In this document: positions 1 to 10,600 of the stretch, in pieces
How the letters are laid out: every line of letters begins with the position of its first letter
Numbering within the stretch: the stretch's first letter is position 1
NCBI RefSeq assembly: GCF_901933205.1
Contig: NC_044571.1
Location: 73,719,689 to 73,783,688 of the forward strand
Length of the DNA stretch: 64,000 nt
DNA from: Camarhynchus parvulus
Lineage: Eukaryota; Chordata; Aves; Passeriformes; Thraupidae
Direction of reading: 5' to 3'
Program-made: the position numbers and the translations under genes
The notes under the pieces: model-generated
Databases searched by the model: none
Told to the model about the DNA's origin: nothing
What the model saw: the letters and a program-made list of their open reading frames with translations, nothing else

Positions 1-525
1 CAGGGAGTCCCATTTGCAGTATAAATACATTGCAGCAGGACACATGGTACCACCCCTCTGCAGTGCCCACTTAGCATGGCATGTCATAAACCTGAAGCTG
101 AGTCCAGGTCACTCCAAAATCAGTAGGCTGATTTTAGCAAGCCTTGAATCAGGCCTTACTGCAAAAGTGGGGACAATATTCCCGAAATGCAGAGAGCATC
201 TCTAACTGGGATTGCTCTATTCCCTGCAGGGCCTGAGGTCAGCAGAAATAGGATTGGACCAGATGATACAGCAGGGTCTTGGCTGGGATGAGATGTGAAT
301 GCTGGGTTTAGCTCACTCCACACTGTGCAGGGTGAGGTGAGCAGGCAGCAGACTGTGCTCAGACGCTCCTCTGCACACACAGGAAGGGTTTCCTTCCCCC
401 TTCCCCCTTCCCCTGGAATGAGCTAGGAAGATAGAGATGTTCAAGATAAATTTACTTGCTTTTTTAAGGAAAGTTAAAAAGTATTTGTGGCATTACCCTT
501 ATTGTGGATTAATATTTCTGTACAG
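1..525 (+). other. SLC35F2: SLC35F2 intron, partial
   Basis: This is the end of an intron whose upstream exon lies outside the window. It closes with a pyrimidine-containing stretch and the acceptor tacag at 521-525, directly before the first recognised coding exon. I saw no other exon or repeat in it. The upstream exons for the N-terminal half of SLC35F2 must lie to the left of position 1. Confidence 0.7.
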
Positions 526-682
526 GTAGTGACGTGGTGATTGGAGATGTCTTAGTGCTTCTTGCTGCTTCTTTGTATGCCATTTCTAATGTGGGTGAGG
601 AATACATTGTGAAAAATCTGAGCAGAGTGGAGTTTCTAGGAATGGTGGGCTTGTTTGGGACTATTATCAGCGGTCTACAGCT
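526..682 (+). CDS. SLC35F2: SLC35F2 coding exon (first in window)
   Basis: Solute carrier family 35 member F2 is a multi-pass carrier of the drug/metabolite transporter superfamily. In human cells it is linked to uptake of the drug YM155 and, more recently, of queuine/queuosine. This 157-nt exon begins with the last two bases of a split codon and ends with CT of a split leucine codon. It reads [20 protein letters not shown], then [20 protein letters not shown], then [11 protein letters not shown]. Two hydrophobic spans, [12 protein letters not shown] and [13 protein letters not shown], are probable membrane helices, with the charged [13 protein letters not shown] loop between them. The acceptor is tacag and the donor gtaagg. 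The wording fits SLC35F2 better than its paralogue SLC35F1, for example GTIISG rather than GAFFSG. This is from memory of the family and was not aligned. Confidence 0.93.
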
Positions 683-1473
683 GTAAGGATCTAATATTTA
701 TTTTAAAACTAATTAAGAATATACTACAGATGATTGCTTGTATACCCTGAAATGATGTTATTAAATTCTTTGTTGCATCTGTATGTGGCCTATATGGGAG
801 TCCTTCCACTTGAATTGATTTTTGTTGCTGATCAGCATCTGTTTTATATCCTTTTTATTTGCACTACTCCTATTGCAGCAGTTCTAAAGCTAAACTCCTG
901 AAGTTGAACACATAGGATACTTGGCTGTATTTTTTATTTTGTTGATGTTTGTGAGGACACTCAGTATGCTGAGGACTGTTCATAGGACTGTATTTCTTAA
1001 AGAATTTTCTCTGTGGAAAAGATTAGGAGATAATTGTTAGCAAGAGATCTTCCATAATAAACTCAAGTTTAAAATGAAGCCGTGTATACTCTTACAATTA
1101 ACCACATTTGAGTAACAGCCCAAATGCACTTAAGTCTATCTAATGAATTATATAGTCCTCATTTCTCATCATTATAGTTAATAATTTCCTCAAATGGTAT
1201 ATCAAATAAAACTGAATTGCTGAAGGATTAAAACGCCTGTGAAGAAGGCATAAAAATTAAATAACAGTGCTCTTGACTTTCAGGCACTTTAATTTTTATG
1301 TCTTTTTTCATGCTTGTTAGATGTTTGAGCTAGTGTCATTCAGTAAAATTTGAAACAAAAAAATGAATGGCTTATAGATGAAAAGTTTCTTATATATTTG
1401 GTAATTAAATACTCTATTTTAGTATGATTTTTTTTTCCTTTTTTACTATATTGTATCTTTTCTCTTACTCTAG
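683..1473 (+). other. SLC35F2: SLC35F2 intron
   Basis: AT-rich intron of 791 bases, bounded by donor gtaagg and acceptor ctctag. A long T run lies just upstream of the acceptor and serves as the pyrimidine tract. I see no exon, repeat family or other feature inside it. Confidence 0.85.
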
Positions 1474-1526
1474 AGCCATTGTGGAACATAAGGAGGTAAT
1501 GAAAATTCAGTGGAACTGGAAAATTG
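1474..1526 (+). CDS. SLC35F2: SLC35F2 coding exon (second in window)
   Basis: A short 53-nt exon. Its first base completes the split leucine codon (CT|A), 17 codons follow, and the final G begins a split alanine codon. It encodes AIVEHKEVMKIQWNWKI, a polar loop ending in the W-x-W-K-I motif that precedes the next membrane helix in SLC35F1/F2 proteins. The acceptor is ctctag and the donor gtatgt. The exon is too small for open-frame searches and was placed by phase continuity with both neighbours. The pattern IVEHKE followed by WNWKI supports SLC35F2. Confidence 0.92.
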
Positions 1527-1994
1527 GTATGTGTATGACAAAATAATGTGCATGTTACAGAACACTGGAAAATTATAATAATTTAGACTTTGAATGGTTG
1601 GGGCTTCTCTTTCTCTGAATAACAAGCGGCATTAATACTGTATTTCACAAGTTTATTTTCTTCAAACTTTGCAGCTCAGCAAAGAGAGAGGGTCTGCAGG
1701 ACTGAACATTAAAACGGGTTTTGCATTTTACATATAACCTGAAATAATGTTTCAAAATAAATTGAAATAAGTAAAAAATGAAACCTGTTACATTACTGAC
1801 ATGTTTGTTGTTGAAACATCACAAGAACACTCTTCTGTTGTCCTTCCTAAATGAAGTGCAGGAAAAATGGACACATTTTGACCTGAACAGAAGTAAACGT
1901 TATCAAGAAGTGTGGCTCTAAATTTCTTCAGTCAGCTCTTATGTTATGTAGGAATGAACAAGAACTTTCGTGTATATATACATCTACATCTATA

Positions 1995-2033
<39 letters not shown>

Positions 2034-2261
2034 TTTGTATATGTACTTATATATATATATATATATATATATATCTTATATACTTTCTTGTATAGGTACA
2101 GTAATTCTTGCAATACAAGGTAGTCTTTCATGCTTCTCTTGCTTGCACATTCCCATATCTTGTAGGAGATAGAAATGCATAGCTTTAAGGCACCTGAAGG
2201 ATATTAGAGCTCTATAAAATAGTTCTGTGCCTGAGGAGTAAGGTGTCACCTTGTGTTGCAG
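1527..2261 (+). other. SLC35F2: SLC35F2 intron
   Basis: Intron of 735 bases, from donor gtatgt to acceptor ttgcag. It carries a long TA dinucleotide array in its second half, listed separately. The open frames across that array come from the repeat and are not genes. Confidence 0.85.
1971..2082. repeat. (TA)n microsatellite, two arrays
   Basis: Two nearly pure TA runs, at about 2000-2028 and 2048-2074, are separated by a roughly 19-base spacer containing tatatgtac. TA/GTA-rich shoulders lie on both sides. The arrays are self-complementary and could extrude a cruciform. The length is probably polymorphic and prone to assembly error. Confidence 0.95.
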
Positions 2262-2416
2262 CACTACTGTTCACAGCCTTTGCCCTGTGCATGTTTGGGC
2301 TGTACAGCTTCATGCCAGTTGTGATTAAAATTACCAGTGCAACCTCTGTCAACCTGGCGATTCTGACTTCAGATCTCTACAGTCTCTTCCTTGGACTTTA
2401 CCTGTTTTTTTACAAG
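2262..2416 (+). CDS. SLC35F2: SLC35F2 coding exon (third in window)
   Basis: A 155-nt exon. Its first two bases complete the split alanine codon (G|CA), followed by 51 full codons ending on AAG, so the exit phase is 0. It encodes [20 protein letters not shown], then [20 protein letters not shown], then [11 protein letters not shown]. Two membrane helices are evident, around [16 protein letters not shown] and around [18 protein letters not shown]. The conserved block ITSATSVNL lies between them and is typical of SLC35F1/F2. The acceptor is ttgcag and the donor gtgagt. The residues [13 protein letters not shown] match SLC35F2 closely. Confidence 0.95.
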
Positions 2417-5400
2417 GTGAGTACATTCATTCCTCCACTTTCACATTCTTTCAGTTACATATCTACTCCAAAATGATGAATGAAGTGTAATGTTGTTAAA
2501 AGCCCCAGAACAGTTGTTTGCACCTGCACATTTCTGCAGCTTCTGTCATTCATGGTTGGCAGGCGTCAGTCAGGAGGAGTCATGTCAGTTAATGGCAGAG
2601 CATTGCACCATTAGCCAGAGAGCCACTTTCAAACCATTTCACACTTGAAGGGATAAGTTAAGAGATAGTAAATAATTTCCTGAGGTGTTACAATAATAGA
2701 GTTCCCACTGAAAGCCCTTTGTGGAATTGTTTAGATCTGGTTCATTACTCCAAAGTGTCGAAGGAGAGGGTTTGAATTTCCCAGTCTTGAAAGGCATTTG
2801 GTGTCTGAAAGAGGACTGGTTTGATTTTCAGAAAATAATACTTTCTTTCAGAAGTTTAATTTGTTCATTACCAACATTTTGGGATGAGAATCAAGCTCTC
2901 TCAGGGCTGCTGTTAAGGAGAGACTAAAGGATCTGAAAAAATACAGATAAATGTATTATTCTGTGCACTCTCCAAAAAGCAGTTAACTTCTATTGTGCTC
3001 TAAAATATTTTTGGCAGTGTGCGCTCAAGCTAAATGACAGTGCTGAAAGGATTTCATTCCACCCTCCACTTTCCATCCAGAATCACTTGTGAGAACTTAG
3101 TTCATTAAAGTAATTGGAGTAATTGAGTCAGCCGCTCGGTGACTGGAAGGGCTTGTGCTTGTGAGAGTGAGAAGCTTGTGAACTTTGCTTAGGAGATTAA
3201 TTTGTATTATTCCATGTGGTTGCTTTCTCTTCAGCCAGAAGCTTTTAGGTCAAATTTGTTTTCTGAAAATGAAGGCAGTGCAGAGTCTGGTATTGGTAGG
3301 GTCTGAGAGCAGCTAGATTTTCCTTTTCAAGGGTCTCTTAGCTCAGTTTTCCTCCCTGTTTTGGGTTCCAGACTTTGCTCCTAACTACAAAGCATCCATT
3401 AAAAATGAATGCAGGAAGCAAACCATACCTACGGTCTAACAATTAAATCCTTTCTGAGTCACTTCCAGATGTGGATTTTGGTGCCCAGATAGCTTAACTC
3501 AAGAAGTGATTATAAATTTATATTCATTATAGTGAAGAGGAAGAAGAGCTTTGGAGGGGATAGATTAAATTTTTATTTTTCACACTTTTAGCTTATTTTG
3601 GGAAGAGGTATTTCTGGGAGCAGGCTATCTCATAATTTTTAACAGTGAGGTAATCTGGTACCAAAAGGAAAAATGAACAGATGAAGACTTTGGGATTATG
3701 TTGAGAGAACTTCAGATATTTATTGAAACAGGAACTTGCATCTGGGATTAGAAACAATGAAGTAACAAAAAGGGGAGCAGTAATAATGCCGCATCTTTAG
3801 TGATCAGAGGATCTGAGATAAGTTATTATCTTGTCTATTATCTGAGATAACCATGAACTGAGGGAGCCTAATTTTGACATGGCTCTTAGCAGTAGAAAAT
3901 CTTATTGCCAAGTTAACCATATAGTTTCTTTACCTATGGGGCAAAGGAACCAAGTAGGATGTTTGCTGAATTAAAAAGCACTCTGGATACAGGAATCTAC
4001 AAACAAAAAATACAGGGTGTTATTATTCCCTATAATTAGTATTATTCCCTATTAATTAGTTATTCCCTATAATTAATTATTAATTATCATCCCATTATCA
4101 GATGATACTCACAACAAGCAGCTGGAGGCTTGGCTGGGCTGTAGAGTGGAGAGAGCCATGGAGAGCTCTGAATTGCCATGGTCTGAGCCTGCTCTGAAAC
4201 AAACAAACAGAAGAACCACAATCAGTGGCTGCAGCAGAGACCAGGCCCAGGAATTGATAAAGTTTTGATTTGTGCACAGTGTTTTGCTAATGCACTTAAC
4301 TTTTTGGCCCCAGTCATGTCTGTTTCAAGTGAAATGTGAATTTTTCATGCGGCTTTGAACTCTTTTTTATTTTTTCCTTTTACTCCATAATGAATCCTTG
4401 CTGTGCTTCCTAATGAACTCATTATATAGATACCTGTAATCCCTCAAGAGATATTGAGAAAGATCTCATGCATTAGTTGTATAAGCCACTGTAGAAGGAG
4501 TATACATCACAGACACTAGGTGGAGATACAGTCCTCCAGTAACATTTAAAGTACTCTCTAGGCTCAGCAGGGGGAATGAGGATATCAGCTGCACAAAGTA
4601 TGACTGAAATCAGTGTCTGAAGCAATAAAGTTGTTGCAATATTTGAAATTAGAAAAAAGAAGAAAGAAAAAACCCAGGGAAAAAACGCTTACGTTCTCCT
4701 TGAAAGGAAAAAAAAGTGTATGTCTGATAGAGCAGCATGGGTAATGTTCACCTGTGTCAATAAAAGCAAAAATACAGGCCGGCCTTGAGTCACAGCTACA
4801 CTGCAGCAGCTTTGGCACCCTGCCTTGGTGACTGTATCCACTCCTGGAGGAACTGACTCATCAGGATCAGAGACACTTCCAGCCTTGTGGGCGCTGTGCT
4901 GTGAGGGATCTGCAGTTTCTGCAGTTCCAGTTCCTGCAGTTCCTGTGACTGCCCAGCCACAGGTCCTTGCACTCATGGCGCATGCTCACTCAGGGTGTGA
5001 GGCTGGAGAATTTGTGCAGGTGGTTGGATACAGCCCCAGGCTCTGCCCATTTGCTGGGAACAGGTCAGTGGGAGGTGTGACCACGGGTGATCCTGATGCC
5101 TCTGTTGGGATAGCTCAGAGCTTGATGCTTCCTCCTATGTGGGGCGAGCACTTGAGTCCAAGCTCCTCCAGGCAAACAGCCAACAAGGTGAGGAGAGAGG
5201 GCACTTAACACAAGGCCACTGTATTTCAGTCTGCTTTTCCTTTTGTGTGCTGCCGTCCAAGAGTTTCCAAGCCATGTGACTGCCAGCCAGGAATTGCAGT
5301 GTCTAAATTCTAGATGCCTTAGTCTTTTTTGGAGAAGCATTCACTGTCTAGGTCTTACCATTCATTTCATCCTGATAAACTAGAACATATTTTTCAAGCA

Positions 5401-6300
5401 TGTCTAAGGAAGCTAAGGAAGTTAGAGGATATTGACAGAGGTGTGTAGGATATGCTGGTCCTTCCTCCTAGTATTTAATCAGTGTGGTTTGACAAAAGGA
5501 ATATGGAGGATTTTAATAAAGCTGCTGAAAATTGTTCCTTTCTGTGGATAACTTCAACACTTGGTATTATTGAATCTGGTGTTATAAAGTAAGTATTTGT
5601 CTTTCTGTCAGGGTGGATGAATCTTGGCAATTACTGGAATTTTAACAGGCAAGTGAACAACAGAGTGCCTGATGTACCTCTGCAATTTGTACTCTTTGGC
5701 TCTCACCACTCTTCACAGCTTGCAAATGCTGATCTTGTAAAAGGAGCCCCAGCCCCTGTCCCTCAAGGACTTGTTGGATGTAGAGAGCAAACTGGTTTGA
5801 TCCAGCAATAACACTCATCTAGCCCTGCAGATGGCTAGAGATCTGTGCAGAGAACTAACCTGATGGCTTGCAATAGCGCAGAGATTCATCTCTTGCCAGA
5901 ACCTGAAATACTTGCATGTGCTGGATCAAAATTCTCTTAGGGATAGAGTGTTCCAGTACTCATGTGTGTAAACAGCTTTCATTCAGTATGACTTTGTTTA
6001 CACCCATTTGTTCTCCCTGTTAAGATTCCTGCATGTAGACCCAAGGAAACTCCCTGTCCAACAGTCCTGGGAATGAGGTGCAGAGAAAATTCGCCAGTGG
6101 CCCAAGTCTTTAAGCAAATAGAGCTGTTGAATTTTGGTTTTCAGACCTGAATCCAGCTCACGGTGATAATCCTCATTGAAATAATTTTTACAAGAAAGGG
6201 TAGCTTTCACATTATTGAAACAAGGCAGCGTTGTGTTCTTACATGCGGCATGTTCTTACGTCAGGTGAGACTTAATGCATCTCTTTTTCTCCTCTGCCAG
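2417..6300 (+). other. SLC35F2: SLC35F2 last intron
   Basis: Intron of 3,884 bases from donor gtgagt to acceptor ctgccag. It includes one short tandem repeat near 4.05 kb, listed separately. A repeated gcagttcc motif occurs around 4915-4950. I see no exon in it. The open frames near 4.8-5.3 kb on both strands are mutually overlapping and show no conserved protein. Confidence 0.85.
4022..4080. repeat. Tandem repeat, three copies of about 19 bp
   Basis: Three adjacent copies of a 19-20 base unit of the form attattccctataattagt lie at about 4022-4040, 4041-4060 and 4061-4080. They differ by one or two bases. This is a small AT-rich minisatellite in the last SLC35F2 intron with no evident function. 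Confidence 0.85.
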
Positions 6301-6519
6301 TTTTCAGGTCTTTACATCGTGTCCTTTGTTATCATCATGGTGGGCTTCACGTTGTACTGCGCCGCTCCCGCTCCCACGGCAGAGCCCACGGCCGTGCTGC
6401 AGCCCGGCCGCGCCGGCCTGGACAATGCGGGTCTGAAGCTGGAGGAGAATGACGGCGAAAGCCCAGCCGTGGCTGTGCAGTTCCCCAGAGAAGAAACTGT
6501 GGTGTTCAGCACCAATTAA
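6301..6519 (+). CDS. SLC35F2: SLC35F2 terminal coding exon
   Basis: This exon encodes the last 72 residues plus TAA. It starts in phase 0 after acceptor ctctgccag. It reads [20 protein letters not shown], the final membrane helix, and then a cytoplasmic tail rich in Ala, Pro and Glu. The tail holds [17 protein letters not shown], which resembles the LGLKLEEN motif of the human SLC35F2 tail, and ends VVFSTN. The helix FSGLYI-SF--IMVGF-LYC fits SLC35F2. With the three upstream exons it gives about 194 residues, roughly the C-terminal half of a protein of about 370-380 residues, carrying about five helices. The tail segment is much more GC- and CpG-rich than the helix-coding part and the upstream exons. 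Confidence 0.95.
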   Translation, partial: FSGLYIVSFVIIMVGFTLYCAAPAPTAEPTAVLQPGRAGLDNAGLKLEENDGESPAVAVQFPREETVVFSTN

Positions 6520-6652
6520 AGGAATGGCAGCACTTCAAAACAGAGATTTTTTTTTAATTGCCAAATTTCCCTCAAATATTAATCCGGAGAACTGTCCTAC
6601 TGCCAAGGCACATGTCATACTGTGCTGGGTTTAATGCACTTGATAGACTTTT

Positions 6653-6712
6653 AAGGCCAGATCCTCAATCAGTGAAACTGTATTGATTTGCCCTTGCAGA
6701 AAATCTGGCCTT
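6653..6712. repeat. Inverted repeat in SLC35F2 3'UTR
   Basis: Perfect 10-bp arms, aaggccagat at 6653-6662 and atctggcctt at 6703-6712, enclose about 40 bases. The pattern ggccagatcctca resembles a palindromic ancient repeat common in reptile and bird genomes. That identity is from memory and uncertain. Confidence 0.5.
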
Positions 6713-7625
6713 TAGATGAAGACAGATTAGTATTTATGTGGAGTCTCTGGAAAGTGAGAGACTGTTATTTTTAAATGCTTAATTAACTTAACAACAAATG
6801 CTTGGGGAAAAAAACTAAGCCAAAGCAAGCTCCCAGGTCACTTAATGGGGAGCAAATATGTTTTATATTGCATTAGGGACCTAAATCTGCATGATGCTGT
6901 CTGACGGCTTCATGATTTCCACCCCTTGGTGCAGGGTGCCCTCAGACAGCATCTTGCAAAAGCTGCTCAGCTTCTCCCAGGACCTGGTTCAGCAAGCCAC
7001 AGTACATTTACACACCTTCTACATGCCAGTGGACTTCATTCCTCTGTGGAAGGATTTGCTGCCTACATTCCACCCAAATGTTCGTCTCTTCATATTGCTG
7101 CAGTCCCTATCGCCGCTGGGGCTGCAATGTGTATTTTATTTTGAATTTTGCTAGTATGGGAAGTTTGAATATGTGTTTTTATAATTCTTCCTGTTTCTCT
7201 CTGTGGCCTTTTGTTTGGTGCATTCCTGTTAGCTGTGGGGGAGGCAAAGGCAGGCTCTTCCTCTCTTCAGTGGAACTGGAAGTGGATTTTTTCTGGACGA
7301 GGTTTTAACGGAAGTTCACTTCTCAGTGAATTTCTCCCTGAAACGGGACACACTTCTGCTGAAAGAGCTGTAATAAAATGGGCATTTCTTCAAAAAATGG
7401 AATCAACTAAACCAACTCTCATGGCATCAATAATGACATAATATCCAAAAGGTTAGGTGCTTCCAGTAGATACACTAGCAATTGTCATACCCTTCTTTAT
7501 ATTTACAATAAATGATGAAAAAATACAAGGCTGCAGTTTTAAGATTGGTAAAACCATACTGGGGTTTTATTTTATTTTATATTTTGTACAAGCCTTAAGA
7601 GCTCAGGTGTATGAAGTAGAAAAAG

Positions 7626-7631
7626 AATAAA
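7626..7631 (+). terminator. SLC35F2: Polyadenylation signal of SLC35F2
   Basis: Canonical AATAAA about 1.1 kb after the SLC35F2 stop codon. A T/GT-rich segment (cttggtcttggtttgc) begins about 20 bases downstream, as expected for a cleavage region. Alternative hexamers lie at 7507 and 7726. Confidence 0.6.
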
Positions 7632-7645
7632 GTATTCAGCAGCTG

Positions 7646-10600
7646 GACACTTGGTCTTGGTTTGCTTATTTTTTGAGCTAGGATTTCTTACTGCTCAAAA
7701 TTGTTTTCATTAATTTTGCCAACTAAATAAACCTTTTACTGGCTAAACTTTGCTCTAGAAGGAAATACAACATTTTCTGAAGATACTGGTGATCAAATGA
7801 CACAGACTGGATTTGTGCTTCTGGTGTAGTTTATTCAAGCAATATTTTCCTGGGAAAATCTTACCTGGTTGTTATTTACAAAAGGAAAACAAAGGTTCGA
7901 CAGATACTACAGCAACAGTTGTTGCTTTTTCACTGTGTAGTTCATGCACAGAAGTGTGAACAGGTGCTGTTTTATGGAAAGCATTTGGGTCCTCTCCCAT
8001 GTAGAATGCTCTTTTTGAGGGGGGACGGTATTTATTTTATTTTATAAAATGATGTGGTAGTAACATCAGAACATAGAGCAGTGTAATATGTAGATTTTAC
8101 CTGAAAGTGCATGGGAGTGTGTATTGGCTCAGGCTTTGGCTGGTCTTCAAAACACACGACCATCTTGTAGTGTGGTGAGAGTGGTCAGGCAGCAGCTCAT
8201 CTCAGCATATAGACCACTGAAACCAAAATTATGTAAAACATGGCTTCGATGTTTTAAAACCACGGGCTGGATTTCTTCTTCCAAGGCTTTTAAAATCTGA
8301 CTGTAATAAGAGGTTGGAATCGGATTCAAGCAAATTGGGCCAGAGAGGACTTCTGCAAGGAGAGGGGAGCAGTGTGGGGCAGCTTAGGTTCCCCAGCATG
8401 GACATTGGGACACCTTAGTGATTTGACACTTACATTCTGAGTTGAAAACTTTAAAACTCTGTTTCACAGATACAGACTGTGATTTAATTTCTTATGCTGT
8501 GATTTTACGCCATGCAAAAGATTTCCTGGAATATTGTGGGGTAGCTGAGATTCACATGTGCTAATGCTACCAAGATGGTCTTTCAAGCTCTCAATGAGGA
8601 CAAGATTGATATTTCTTGTCAATCCTTTGAATGACTCTGTGCTCTTACCATCCTATGATGGCTCCCATTTATCTCCTTGTGATCCTGCTGGATGCAGGCA
8701 CCTCCTCCACCTGGGACGGTGGCCAGCCACATACTGGTGGTCATGCACACACCTAGTGTCCTGCCTTTCATCACCTTAAATTACTACTGCATCCCCGTGG
8801 AATGGCTGTCTGGGTGGAGAGGGGAGGAGAGGAAGCAGAGTTGACTTGCAGAGGAGTTCTGCATCACAAACCAGCACCATGGTGTGGTCCAAGCTCTGGG
8901 CACATGAGGTACTTGAAGCCCAACCTTGCAGAGTCCTCAGCATGAGGTGCTGGCCCCTTGAACCTGCTTTGTGTGGGAGGGGGCCAAATATATCAGTCAT
9001 CCTTGCTGTCTGTTCCATGAATCAGAAGGAAGTGGGTGCAGGCTGTTGAAGAAAGACGCATTGCTTCAGAGCACAAGTGACACATGTATTGCTTGTGGGG
9101 AAACAAATGTTCGGTTAAGGAACCACATATGCCAGATCCTCTGGTACCTCTGAGACAAGGTGAGTCTTTAACATAAATCTTTCTGGAATATTGGAATAAG
9201 CTGGAGAAAAAAAAATAAATCCATCTGTCACTTGCATTAAACACAAGAATCCAAATAAAAATGTGTGACATCCAGCCTTCCTCCAAGGTTTGGTTACAAA
9301 ACAGCAAAAGTTATCTGGCATCAAAATGTCACGGTGTGTTGGGAAGTAAGAAATTAGTGTGGCACTAATTGAGTCCTAACATCTCTAGAGCTTGAGGGAG
9401 AGGATGGGCTTGTGGACATCAGCTATTTTAAGGTTTTTGACCTTTTCTAGGTCGCACATACTCAGTTCTGTACGATGTGATGTCTGGAACAAGCACATCA
9501 GTTCTTGTCAGCACCATTCATTCACACTATTTATTGTGGGATATTTCATTGTGTTATATATATGCTTGTCTTGGAACAATCTATTTCAATCAATTTAGGA
9601 GGTTTGACAGAGAGAAACTGCACATGCTCTGTGATAAATCACGAACAATTTTTGAGTGAAGGATCCTCTGACTGGTTTGGTCTTTCACCAAAATATAGCC
9701 TTCTGGTATATACAGCTCATCTGGTAAAATACCTGATGAGAATCCAATGAGCTGTGATGTTGGAGATTCAATGTTTAACTTGAGGCTACACCTAAAAATA
9801 CATTCATCAGATAAACAGCATCCAAGGTATTGGAACCTCACCCTCTCGAGCTCTCTCTTTGCAGTGCTTGGAAGGAGAAATTCAGTTCTCCCTTGGAGAT
9901 GCCAATATTTATTTATTGAGTTTGCTTGTTTTGAGCGGAGTTAAGCCAAACCTAGAGATCCCAGCCAAGTGCAATGTCCCATTCTTATGGACATTGGTAT
10001 CTGTAGTAAGTGGCTATACAAACTGAACCTTTTACAATTTATGTGAGAGATAAAAGAGGCACAGAGATATTTTCTTAGCAGCTATGGGAAGCCCGTGGCT
10101 GGTTCAACAAAGTTTTGTATTTAGTGGTATCTGAAATGTGCACCCTTCACTCCTCTCCTGATACAATTTAATTTTTCTCTTGTATAAGAGCATTCAAGAC
10201 TGAAAGTTATAGATTTTACAGAAAAGAGCCAGAAGGAAAAACCTGATTTCTTGTATAACACGGGTCACCATATTGCTTCTGATTGCTCACAAGTAAAAAA
10301 CACAGCGCTGTACCAGCTACTAGGAAGAAAATTCACTCTATCCCAGCCTAAATCAGAAAAAGGTATAGCTTTTAGTAATGTTGCAGCATTTCTTTAAAAT
10401 CTTGATTAAATTCTCAAAGCAATATTGAATTTATCCTTTCTGGAAGTAGGAGGATTGATTTTATTTTCATGGACTGGCTCTTGGATATATAAAGTGTGAA
10501 GAAAGTTATGGTTCTCAGAGCTCTCTGAGAGTAAACAGCCTCTAAAAGAAGGTTTCCCTGCCCTTCAAGACTGATGTATTGTTAAGGTGCCAGCTCGGAG

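Larger units (their letters stand above)
6520..7645 (+). other. SLC35F2: SLC35F2 3' untranslated region
   Basis: Non-coding region from the stop codon to the inferred cleavage site. AATAAA signals occur at 7507-7512, 7626-7631 and 7726-7731. The middle one is followed by a GT-rich stretch and is the most likely main site, but the true end could be any of the three. A short inverted repeat at 6653-6712 is listed separately. The open frames between 6.9 and 7.4 kb lie in this UTR and show no recognisable protein. Confidence 0.65.

Noticed and set aside
1912..2172. Tyr/Ile-repeat open frames on both strands
   Set aside because: They are translations of the TA microsatellite.
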